A stretch of 64,000 bases of DNA from Centroberyx gerrardi (lineage: Eukaryota; Chordata; Actinopteri; Beryciformes; Berycidae). Below, piece after piece: positions 15,601 to 25,700 of the stretch. Every line of letters begins with the position of its first letter. The first letter of the stretch is position 1. The translations under genes and the position numbers were made by a program. A model generated the notes under the pieces. It was not told where the DNA came from, made no database searches, and worked only from the letters and a program-made list of their open reading frames with translations. The stretch lies in NCBI RefSeq assembly GCF_048128805.1, contig NC_136005.1, forward strand, positions 20,052,260 through 20,116,259, in the 5' to 3' direction.

Positions 15601-18108
15601 TAGATAACTTCTTGGAACATTATGCAGGGTAAGTCATGGAAACTTTGGCTTTTGGTCAGGGGAAAGTCAAGGAATTTAACCAGAGAGGGAACACTGTATC
15701 CAAGATTGCAAGAATATCATGAATTAGGTTTTAAGGAGGATTTTCACTTATAACAGCATAAAGTTAGCAGCTTACAGACATACAACATATATACAACATA
15801 TATTTTGACGATAGCAACACATTCTTGCCCAAACTAAGAAGGAGATGCCTATTCAATCAAAATTGTAAACTAACCTGATTTGCACTCACTAGTGCCTTGG
15901 TAGAATGACCCCTTATGATTGCTTTAACTGGGCCTGTTTTTCAACACTTTAGTACCTTTGTTGAAAGTGACGCACAGCGTAATGCCATATTGGAAAATGT
16001 GTAATCCTTGAATAAGTGGCCATATTCAAGCAAGTGGCTTTATCTCTCTTGTGTAAGGTCAGGAGCATGTAAACATTCTTGTTTGCTCTAATTTCTGTGT
16101 GACTGTGTTTCTGTGCCCCAAGGCAAGGCCTGCCCCTTATGCAATAATCCCTATGCCTCTGAGCAGCCCTTTCTCTCCTTTCTCAGTCACCATAGGTGTG
16201 ATGTTACACCGAAAATCAGGTCAGGCCATATTTGTTGGCCCACATTGATGTAATCCTCACTTGAGTCAGATGATGGATAGGACTGGCTTTGTGGCAGTGG
16301 CATTTGTGATGATTGTGTTACCTATCAGCTCGGTGAAGAAGCTCCGGGATAAGCCAGTAATCCAGTATCTCGGACCAGAGCAGAGCAGCCATTCAATATC
16401 TCACCTATTTTGTTGTGGCTCCTCCCTGCGTGACAGGAAGGCTTTGGTCAGATAATGGGTGCTTCTACCTTAGGATGATTGAATGGATTGCTTTCTGATA
16501 TAAATTTCCTCTCATCTTGCCATGATATTTCTGGTATTATTGTTTGACTTTCCAAAGGAAAATAAAATATCAGCCCTCTACTTTTTTTTTGCATGTCTTG
16601 TCCAGAAGACCACTGCACACTCAGTACTGAAAAATGTTTCGGTTATATTGAATGCTGACTTCCAAAGGACAGACATAGCAACAAACCTGCAGGGCCACTG
16701 GGGGATTGGTTGTGGCTGGAGTGTTCTGGCTATAGACCGTGGAACTCTCTCTTAATAAAGCTCGTTTAATTATATGGTTTTATTGAAGGGACTCCCAACA
16801 ACATTCCCTTATCTCTGGCGATTCCAGAGTTCATAGGGGTGAAGGAAAGATCAATGTGTTTTGGCCTCTGTGTATATGGCTCATCACATTCACATACTGG
16901 ACTTTCCCTTTAACTTCAGTCAATTTAACACAACCACAAACCCAACAGTCGCACCGTCACACCCCAGCATTCCATTCCAGTGAGGGTGGACGGTCTCGCA
17001 TTCTGACTCAGTTCTTCCCCCCCATCTGCTATCTACTGCTTAGTACCAGCTGATAGCAGCACCGAAGAGGCTCCTTGTCCCCTAATATCCCTGTCGCTCT
17101 TTTAATAGGTTCACACTGACATCACTGCAGCGGGTCAGCCACTCTGCGTATGTCGGCTGTTAATTAGGAGGACTACTATTGTTAGAGCGTCACTGGTCAG
17201 GGGAGCGCCTGCTGCGCCTCTATTCATGGGACTATTTTTAGCCATGAAGTTACAGTACTGTACAACTCCAGCAACGGAGACCTGAATAGTCCTGACTCAT
17301 GCACTCATTGTTTCGTGAGCCTCTATGTAGAAGGCTTTGTCCCTCCCCACTCTGTGCAAGCACCGATAACTTCTGGTGTTCTCTGACAGCGCTCTCTGAA
17401 ATGGGTCTTTAAAATAGATTTTTTTTTCTTGCCTTCCTGCTGTTTTTAATACAGTCAGCAGTACATTTAGCTCTTTTTTGCGTTGATGCAGAAGGCCATG
17501 AAGAATGAGCTGTCATGATGTGCGCCATGCTGGTCAGAGTAAACAATTGTGGGAATTCTCCTCCCCTGTATGTCTAGAGTTACAAAATCAAAGGTCAAAT
17601 CTTAGTTCAGTACCCAGGCATAAATAGTACTGGTTTCAATGAGTCAACAATGCATTGTTGAGATATCAAGCATGTGACAGAATTAGACTACAACAGGTTA
17701 TTACAGTTTGTTCTTAAGTTGTAAAAATATATTTATCTCAAAGCTGAAACTGTCATTTCAACATTGTACAAAGAATGTACTGTAACAGAGGAATTGGGAC
17801 TGATGCAACATTAATATTTGAGACTATATAAAGCATGATGTTGCCTTTGTTGTTACCAGGTCCGAGAGAGGCTAGCTGCAGAATAGGCTGCCTAGATGGT
17901 CTTCTGGAAATGTGTTGAATGTACACAGCAGCCTATGTAGTGCAATGCCAGGACAAAGCCCCGCCCCAGTGGAACCGCAAGGGTGCTTCATATGGGCTGG
18001 CAGGGTCACTGTGGTTTTGAGAGCTATATGAACTCTTCTGGACACAGTGTCACTCTACTGTTCCCACAAGCATGCAAAACCTGTATCTGGAAATCATAAA
18101 GTCAAAAA
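12602..18108. other. intergenic region between gng12 and gadd45a
   Basis: This holds the possible extended 3' UTR of gng12 and then AT-rich spacer before the end of gadd45a. No coding exon is supported. The clearest internal structure is the dispersed-repeat block at about 15095-15695. Most of the rest looks like unique noncoding DNA. Confidence 0.6.
15095..15695. mobile_element. fragments of fish dispersed repeats
   Basis: The flanks carry phrases of the 'gtcatggaa...tcatggaattttg' type that recur in fish repeats: TCATGGAATTGGAAAATAATGG near 15102 and GTCATGGAAACTTTGG near 15633. Between them, at about 15190-15290, is a piece resembling another fish repeat ('actccaaaagtatttggacag'). The block looks nested: one element interrupted by another. 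The family is not named because no consensus could be compared. The call rests on remembered repeat phrases. Confidence 0.45.
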
Positions 18109-18129
18109 CACCTTGAAAACTTTTTATGT

Positions 18130-18135
18130 TTTATT
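18130..18135 (-). terminator. gadd45a: gadd45a poly(A) signal
   Basis: AATAAA on the minus strand, about 670 bases beyond the stop codon of gadd45a. It is followed by a T-rich stretch in the direction of transcription. Confidence 0.55.
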
Positions 18136-18326
18136 TCATTCAACTTATCAACAAGGTAGTATTTGACGAACTATGCAAAATAAATACAATTCATTAAATT
18201 AATGAGAACACATAAAAAAACAACAGTTAGTGGACATGTCGATAACATTGCATTGCCCTTATAATAACCTGTTAAGACTTTCCCTTTTGAATGATCCAAA
18301 TGACAGGTCTTAAAATGCTAAATACC

Positions 18327-18335
18327 ATTAAATAA
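18327..18335 (-). promoter_or_regulatory. gadd45a: AU-rich element in gadd45a 3' UTR
   Basis: Read on the minus strand this is TTATTTAAT, which fits the UUAUUUA(U/A)(U/A) nonamer of mRNA instability elements, with overlapping ATTTA pentamers beside it. Rapid decay is expected for an immediate stress-response gene. Confidence 0.5.
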
Positions 18336-18803
18336 ATGTGCTTTAAAAAGGAAATGCTTAGATTTGGTCTAATTTTCAGGAGAAGTTCTTCAAGCTGAAA
18401 GCTCAGACTGGTCCATTCCAGCACAGTCCAGTTCTTGGAGTCTTGTCAACTGAGGCTCTCTGTCTGCTTTCCCGGTCCTTGAGCTCACCACCACGTGTCT
18501 GCCTGCTCACATGACTCATTTTCCCGTAAAGGCTTTTTCCTCGGTAGAGAAAGCCACAGTCATACTTTGGAAATCCTGTAACTCAGATTGCTGAGTCACT
18601 CTTCCTGGACCAGCGAGTCCACTCTGACCTGGCAAATTTGTTGGAACGTTTCTCTTCCTTATCTTCTTTTTCTGCCCCTCCCACCTCTCCCTTCCTTTCT
18701 CTGGGGACAATCCCAAAGAGGTCCAACACAGACGTTAACACGGGTCTAGTGCAGTCTTTTTTTCCCCAACACACACAATGCATTCAAATTCCTCGCTGTA
18801 TCA

Positions 18804-20742
18804 TCAGTCAGGCAGGTTAATGACAGGCACCCACTGGTCCAAACACCGACTGTCCCTGCAGAATCTGTTGACTTTGCTCAGTGCAGGGTCTTTCCAGGAC
18901 GACGACTGAGGGTTCTGCAGAAGGGAGGAAAACATTTGGTTACTATCAGTTGGCTTATTATGTGCAAACACGCAGCAATAATTCATATCCCATATTACAA
19001 TTGTTGGCCAGAGTTCATTGCAAGTATTGGCACAAGGAGTGAGTGCTGACACTGATACAAAAGTGTGAGCAAAAGCTGAATTCTGCATTCATAGAAGTGT
19101 GACAAAGAAAGGTCAGCATTCTTGTGCTGTCATATGATATTCTCTTCTTAGAACGTGTGTCTGATGAAATACCCAGTAAGAGGCATACAGTGGCCTATGA
19201 AGGAAAGCCCTGGACACAGACTCACAAATCACAATTATTACACTAGAAGCTGTGTTTGGACCCACTTACCAGGCTGGATGTAAATACAGCCGTAACATCT
19301 GCTACTGAGTTTTCAAACTAATGATAATTTAATGCGGCTCAAAAAAATGCTCTTGATCATTCAGACGCTGGCCAGTGGGCTCCCCAAGACTCATGGAGAT
19401 CGGACCGTTATCATGACAGAACATACGAGCAGGATGCTCTTTGAAAGGAGCAAACTCAGCTCAGCCCTAGTGAAAACTGACACAGCCTCAGGGAGGCCCA
19501 AACAACTTAAGGAGCCTTGTAACAGTCTCAAGGGAGGTGGGCAATGCACAGGACTATCGCAGTAACTGGATGTGAGTAATGACACTTACAGTAACTAGAA
19601 CACAGTGCAAGTCCATGGGCTCCCCTCCAGGCTTCACTCCACCGAGTATCTCTGCCAGGCGCCTCATGTTGCTCACTCGCAGGATGTTGATGTCATTCTC
19701 GCAGCAGAATGCCTGGATTAAGGTGAAATGAATCTGAAGGGCCACATCCTCTTCGTCGTCTGTGGCCAGCAGACACAAGACCACATTGTCTGGATCCCTA
19801 ATAGCAAAGAAATAAAAAATTATGTTGATCAGATGATATGGAGTAGTAACAGAATTAAACACAATGTGTGACTGAAGTGATATGAGCTAGTGAGCACTAC
19901 TCCCTACTATATAACCCCCCACCCTCCATCCAAGCATTTTAGAGAGAAATGATAGGCTAAAAGAGATTCATGCCATGTTTTAAGTAGCTGAAGCAGAGCA
20001 AACCAGAGGTAGATGTCTTGTTTTAACTTACACATTCAGTGACTTTGCTGCCTCGTACACCCCGACAGTGATGCAACCCTGTGGTAATGCAGAGCTGAGC
20101 ACTTCCTCCAACGCTTTTTCCACCGATTCCATCCTGAGGAGACAGCAGTTTCACAATTACTTACTAAAACATTAACTAGCAAAACACACCGGTAATAACG
20201 ACAATGATATAGCTGGCTGCTGTCAAAGTTTTTGTGTAAGTTATCCCAGGAATGTCACTAACATTAAATGAATTATTGAATTGTACATATTTCTTGCACA
20301 CTGAAACGCGTGGACCGTTTTTGCTCAACGTGCATGCAGATTAGGCACCAAGATAATGACCGTGTTTAGCTAAGCTAACTCACGTTAGCAAACCGACTTG
20401 GTGACCGAAACGAGAAATGTTAAATTAGCTCGACACTGCACTTAATGTTAGCAAGTAGACCAAACAAAAGACACCCTGAACAAAAAATATTAAAGAAACC
20501 TCACCTATTCTACTAAACAAAATAAAATGGGTCAAAATGGGGTTATTTTTTTCTGATTATCCTTCCCACTAAGAGTTGTAACGTTAAGAAATGAAGGGGC
20601 TTCAGCACCAACGGTTGGTCCCAGATAAGAATCTAAAATGTTAAGTTTACATCCTAGGGAAGATTGAAACAATGCATCAAATGCAAAATTACAACACATA
20701 CCTTTCTGAAGAATTATCTCCACTGGTTTCTTCAAAAGTCAT
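18804..20742 (-). CDS. gadd45a: growth arrest and DNA-damage-inducible protein GADD45 alpha
   Basis: A small acidic nuclear adaptor induced by DNA damage. In the family it binds PCNA, p21, CDK1 and MTK1/MEKK4, promotes G2 arrest and p38/JNK signalling, and assists repair-linked demethylation. Four coding exons on the minus strand: 20742-20702, 20133-20032, 19797-19590 and 18914-18804. They join in phase to 153 residues (human 165). Exon 2 is 102 bp, as I recall for human. The L7Ae-like fold is recognisable: [26 protein letters not shown] (the acidic loop is a little shorter than in human), [28 protein letters not shown] and a C-terminal [11 protein letters not shown]. The start MTFEE matches the human MTLEE. 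The gene converges on gng12 and diverges from sec16b. Intron 3 carries an 81-bp copy of sec16b DNA. The GADD45B and G paralogues lack this exact C-terminus, so alpha is firm. Confidence 0.97.
19347..19441 (+). other. inserted copy of a sec16b intron/exon junction in gadd45a intron 3
   Basis: Bases 19354-19434 are identical over 81 positions to 24051-24131, which is the 3' end of sec16b intron 2 plus the first 70 bases of exon 3. The insert is bounded by the 8-bp direct repeat ATGCTCTT (19347-19354 and 19434-19441). The left copy follows a run of A. Intronic bases are included, so the source was genomic DNA or unspliced RNA and not mature mRNA. The copy is antisense to gadd45a transcription. 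Confidence 0.9.
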
Positions 20743-20846
20743 ATTGCACATCCGATCGGACAGGTGAGAGTATATCCAGAGCAAAAATGGTCTGCAGCTC
20801 CTGTCGCTTCAGTTCAGTCAAGTCCGTGTGTGCAGTGATTGTCGCT

Positions 20847-20854
20847 ATAATAAG
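20847..20854 (-). promoter_or_regulatory. gadd45a: gadd45a TATA-like box
   Basis: The minus strand reads TTATTATA, about 105 bases upstream of the start codon. This would place transcription initiation near 20820. The match is imperfect and the start site is inferred. Confidence 0.4.
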
Positions 20855-20910
20855 AACTGCCGGCCGGTCGGCTGTTTCCAGTGGGAAAAGGCAGCTGGTG
20901 CGTGTAGCTA

Positions 20911-20918
20911 ATTTGCAT
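20911..20918 (+). promoter_or_regulatory. gadd45a: octamer element in gadd45a promoter
   Basis: A perfect ATTTGCAT octamer about 60 bases upstream of the TATA-like box. The mammalian GADD45A promoter is known to use OCT-1 octamer sites, partly with NF-Y, for p53-independent induction by BRCA1 and genotoxic stress. A site at about the same distance from the start fits that control. Confidence 0.55.
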
Positions 20919-20959
20919 AAACCAGTCCCCTTGGTCACATGTAAATTTACGTTTCATTT

Positions 20960-22439
20960 TTCAAGTTGTCCAGGTCACTAGCGACACCCCGTGGCTGCAA
21001 CACGCAATTAATCATTGTGATTCCTGTTATTTTCATGAGACGTTCACAAGGAACAAGTAAAACTGAACAGCATGGTTTGGTTCTCTGTAGCCACAAAAAA
21101 TTGCTAAATTAATGTTAATCACACCAACAGCCGTGACTTATCCTTGGTCAAATCACATTAAATCATACAAAATCAATGATAATACATTTTATTATGTTAA
21201 ATGATGATTTTGATTTGCAAAATTTGAAATTTGGTGGTCGACTCTTTGACTGATTAATTTTGCATTTTGCAACAACAACAACAACAACAACAACAACAAC
21301 GATAACAATAATAAACATAAAATTCAGCAAGTTACGCTGTCAAAATTCCAGGTACCTAACAATGAAACGACCAAGACTGGCTATAAACAGTTTATATAAT
21401 GCCTGTTTATAATATGTGCTTTGAAAGGTGATGCAGACAATGTCACTGATTGTGCTATCCTGTACCTAGGGCAGGATACCCTGACACCAAGGTCTCAAAG
21501 AGCACTTCATGGGTGGAGGAAAACGAACCATGCAATTTGTAAGGACACGTTAAATAGAAATAGATTGGACGATGAATGGATCAATTATGTTCTGTCTGTT
21601 TCTAATTGATAAGCAACAAACCCAAACCTTTTCAGAAGTTGTAATTTAATTTGAGATGAACGTAAACTTGCTTTTATCTCACTTTATAAAAAGATATAGA
21701 GCGCCTCTGGTGGACACTTAGGGGTTAAAGTTTTTCCCAGGAGGGAAAATGTTCAGCTCCGAAGTTGCCTTTGAGCACTGACTAGGAACCAGCTTCTCTG
21801 AACCCCTTCCCGTTACCTAACCGCCACTGAGGAAATATCAAAACTGACCGGAGACCAGTCGTCTATTCTACTCTGCATCTGAATGGCTGTGACGAGATTG
21901 TCCTCTCCTGCATCTTCCTGCCAGGCAACGTGGCAAGACTCTATACATAAAAGTCTTTTTTTTTTTTTTTTTTTTTACACATGCAACCCACTATTCAAGG
22001 ACACAGCGGTTAGTCAGGTCGAAATGACATAGACAGTGTTTAATTGTCAGTAAGTCTTATTATATTTAAACACAGACGTGATTTCATCTGTTCTAGCCTT
22101 GTGTGGCTGCAGCTGTCAAACTCAGGGCGTGCTCCAATGTTTACTTTCAACTCACTGGGCCGGAGGAAACATGGGCTGGGATACTAAATGCCTCTAAACC
22201 GAGACGAAGGTCAGAAATTACATGCATACACAGCCTGAATAGAATTGATGATTTTTGTTTTTAATCACCAGTATAATTTACACTTTTCATATTGAGTTTT
22301 TTCTGTATTCGTAGCGTAGCAACAACACTGTGTTAGCCTATATGGGTCACCGGCGCACACTTGAGTAATTTTGAACTTTATCCCCTTGTTATCATGCTGG
22401 CCGCCGGTCGCCTCGGTTCATGTTGTGCTTTAGTGTGAA
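20960..22439. other. divergent intergenic region, gadd45a to sec16b
   Basis: It holds the promoters of two genes transcribed away from each other. I see no coding sequence. Features include a (CAA)10 run at 21270-21300, a poly-T run at about 21957-21977 and a one-mismatch CTCF-like core on the minus strand at about 21700-21714. Confidence 0.6.
21270..21300. repeat. (CAA)n microsatellite
   Basis: About ten CAA trinucleotides between gadd45a and sec16b. Confidence 0.9.
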
Positions 22440-22486
22440 ATGATGTGGCAGTCGCAGATGTACTTTGACTGCGTCTGGAACCGCAG
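22440..22486 (+). other. sec16b: possible sec16b 5' UTR exon end with upstream ORF
   Basis: A donor-like CCGCAG/GTAGGA occurs at 22486/22487, and the first coding exon has a good acceptor (CCTCAG) at 22667. If joined, an upstream ATG at 22440 would open a 17-codon upstream frame that ends just inside the coding exon, before the main ATG. This would be expected to reduce translation. The transcription start is unknown. Confidence 0.3.
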
Positions 22487-22718
22487 GTAGGAATGCGTGA
22501 GCTGTAAGTAGCTACTTCAACAACTAACTATACTAACAATTTGAACAAACTATATTTCTTTGTGTGGATTTTAGGCTACTATAGAAAAACGTCTGTCAAA
22601 CCCACTCAAGCTTTGAACGTGTGTTCCTAGAAATAGAACTGCACACTTCTATTTCACATTGCCTCAGGTGTTAAAGTGAGAAGTCTGGAAGTGTGTGAAG
22701 GGAGAGTGTGTGCATCAC

Positions 22719-25700
22719 ATGGATCCCAGAGGTAACCCCTGGCCGGAGACTGGCCGTCACTCCCACAGAGCGAGAGACAGAGAGGACTACTCCAGGTCCT
22801 CCTACCAGGACAGGGACCAGCACTACCCTCCACCTGACCCCAGAGAGAGGGAGAGGCAGCGGGCTCAGCCAGATCCACGCCACAGCGCCTACTTCACCAG
22901 TCATCCTGCCGCCAGACCAGAGTACACACCCAGCGCTTACAGCACTCAGCAGTATGCTTATGGCTATGGTCGACCAGAGCATGCACGACCCCAGTCCAGG
23001 TGTGTACAGTGATGCCTCCCTAAAACCGATGGGATAGTTTTGTGATGAATGATCTTCAGTATTACCTAGGAGTATCAAAGCTGCAGTGTGTGTACCGGTA
23101 TGTGTGTTTGAGTGAGTGATTGATGAAAGATACTTAGTGGAACACATGACATATGTTGAACACACACATTATACGCAGAATGTAGGCTACAAAATATAAG
23201 GGACATAAAGAAGACATATGAGTCTTTTCATTAAGAACACTGATGAGGTGAGTCCAGGTAAAATCCAGTATCCCTTATTGATTTCTCTTCTAATCTATAC
23301 CAGTCATAAAGGAGGAGACGTAGATAAAGAGAAGCAGTTGAGAAGTTAAGAGGAGGATTTTTAAGCTGTGAGACAGTTGAGATGTTGATTGTGCAAAAGG
23401 GGCTGCAACTCAATATCAGGAAATGACTGAATATTTTGTACCTTCTGCATTCTGTGTTTGTAATTATGTAATACAATACATGATATTTCAAATAGACAAA
23501 AACTAATTCTTCATAAAACTTTCTAGCATGGTGCATTAATGTTGGGACAGCATGGTGGTTCAGTGGTTAGCCCAAAAAACCCAGGTTTTGGGCTAGTTTG
23601 CATGTTTGCATGAGTTTCCTCCGGGTGCTCTGGTTTCGTCCCACCTTCCAAATACATGCAAGTCAGGTGGATTGGAAACTCTAAATTGCTCATAGGCGTG
23701 AGTGTGATTGTTTGATCTGTGATGCGCTGGACCAGTCCGGGGTGTTTCCCTGCTGGGCTCCAACCTCCTGTGACCCTGATAAGGAATAAGCAGGTAAAGA
23801 AAATGAATTAATGCATTGATCTAACTGGGCTACACTTTTGTTTTCAGGCATGGGTATGACTATCCAGCCCACAGCCACTGGGAATACAGGGACAATTATG
23901 GTTATTATAACCATGAGTATTACAGAGGACAGCGGGGGCATCCAGGTACAGTGATACTACACAGCTTGGTGAGACAACAAAGCCTTTATCACCGGTGTAC
24001 TACACCCTATGTCTTGGTAAAGAGCAAAGGATAAGATGCTGTGTCATTTATGATCATTCAGACGCTGGCCAGTGGGCTCCCCAAGACTCATGGAGATCGG
24101 ACCGTTATCATGACAGAACATACGAGCAGGAACCTTCAGGAAGCTCCTACACAGAGGAGTACAGGTGAACCACAAGTCCACTTCTGTGAAAATTGACCCC
24201 TGCAACGTTTGGTGTCACTTACTTTTATTTGTAATTTAAAGTGGTAATCTGAAAGTCTCTCTTTTTTTATTATTTTGGTAACATCGTTAGTGATAAGTGC
24301 TCATTACTGGTGTGTTTTTGCACTGCACTTCCCAAAGATCACTTACTGTGATGTCTTTTTCCTTGGATTTTTTATTGCTGAAGTTTGTCTTTATGATGGT
24401 CCTTCTCTTTTCTTTGTCTGTTAATCTATGGTGGCTATAGCTCCTTGTGCTAATGACCAAGTTCTCCTTCTATTTATTCCAAACAAATCACTGTTGCTGC
24501 TTCCGTTAATGTAAAACGCATCACTTCCTAGGCGGCAGAGGATTTTTGCCTGGGAATATCTTCCCACTATCCGGTGTTTAGAACTGCAAAGGTAGCAGCA
24601 AGTAAAAGCTTTCATCAACTGGGTGTAGGTTGAATCACTATTGTGTTATATCAATCGGTGATAGAAAGTAGCAAAATGGAAATGTATTTATATGAAAATG
24701 TCACACATTATTACTGTAATTCTTTTAGGCATGACCAACAGAGAGACAGCTCCCAGCATTACCTCAATGACTACGACGATAATCCCTCCAGAGAGAATGA
24801 GGAGGTTTCCTCTTATTACCCCGGGACCCTAGCAAGTTCCAAAAACTCAGGGATGTCCTCTAGTAGCTACGAGCTGAGTCAGTACATTAATGGAGCTGAA
24901 CATAGTGACCCTGTCCCACAGTCTGGTCACACTGTATCTGATGCAGGTAAGCATATAGTTAAAGTCATTTTTCTCTCAGCTCCACTTCATTCAAGAGGCT
25001 TGAATGTTCATCCATCTATGTTATTGAAAACAGTTATTGCTGAAAGATCTTGGTCATGATAGTAACTTATCAATATCAACTTGTTTTGTTATGTTTCATA
25101 TCTCCTCAGAGCATGTGCCTGTGGCTGTGCATGGGATGGCAGCTCCTCTGAAATACTCCATCCCTCATGCTGTTGTCAGCTTCGGGCCTGCAGGCCAGCT
25201 GATACGAGTCACTCCGGGCTTTTCCACACAGGAGAAGGCTAGCCAGCTGGAGATCCACAGTCTGGAAGTAGGCTCAAGATTAGCTTGTGTTGATAACATT
25301 TTGAGGACCAGTGCTATTTGCCTGAGTAAGACTGCGTAAGGTTTTTTGTGAATGTGATAATCTTTATTTCTCCATAGGTCATTCTTGGTGAGACACAGGA
25401 ACAGCTAGAGATGAGAAAGTTCCCTGGACCTTTTACTAGGTATTGCTTCGTCCTTTTCTCTGTGAGATTCTGAATCTTCAAACACTTGCATGTTTGATTG
25501 TTTCTCATGCTGGCTCAATACACCAGATGCCAGATTATTCTGCACGGTCATGAACACCGTAATGTGTTAGTCCCATTCTGGAAAGTCTCTTAAAATGAAG
25601 TGTCTAATTGTAATTCCATTTCCATTTCACCTTTAGGTCATTCTACCTCAGCTTTAGGTTAATAAACCATGTTAAGATGCCACTTCTTATATCCCTTTGA

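Larger units (their letters stand above)
18109..18803 (-). other. gadd45a: gadd45a 3' UTR
   Basis: The minus-strand stretch from the gadd45a stop codon to a poly(A) signal AATAAA at 18135-18130. It contains an AU-rich element, UUAUUUAAU, at 18335-18327 on the minus strand. In mammals the GADD45A message is destabilised through AU-rich 3' UTR elements bound by AUF1 and TIAR, so a similar control is plausible. The end point is inferred from the poly(A) signal only. Confidence 0.6.

Noticed and set aside
18915-19589. p53 response element in gadd45a intron 3
   Set aside because: The mammalian element lies in intron 3, so I looked for paired RRRCWWGYYY half-sites and found none convincing by eye.
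22671-23165. Minus-strand open frame of 164 codons
   Set aside because: It is antisense to the first coding exon of sec16b and low in complexity.
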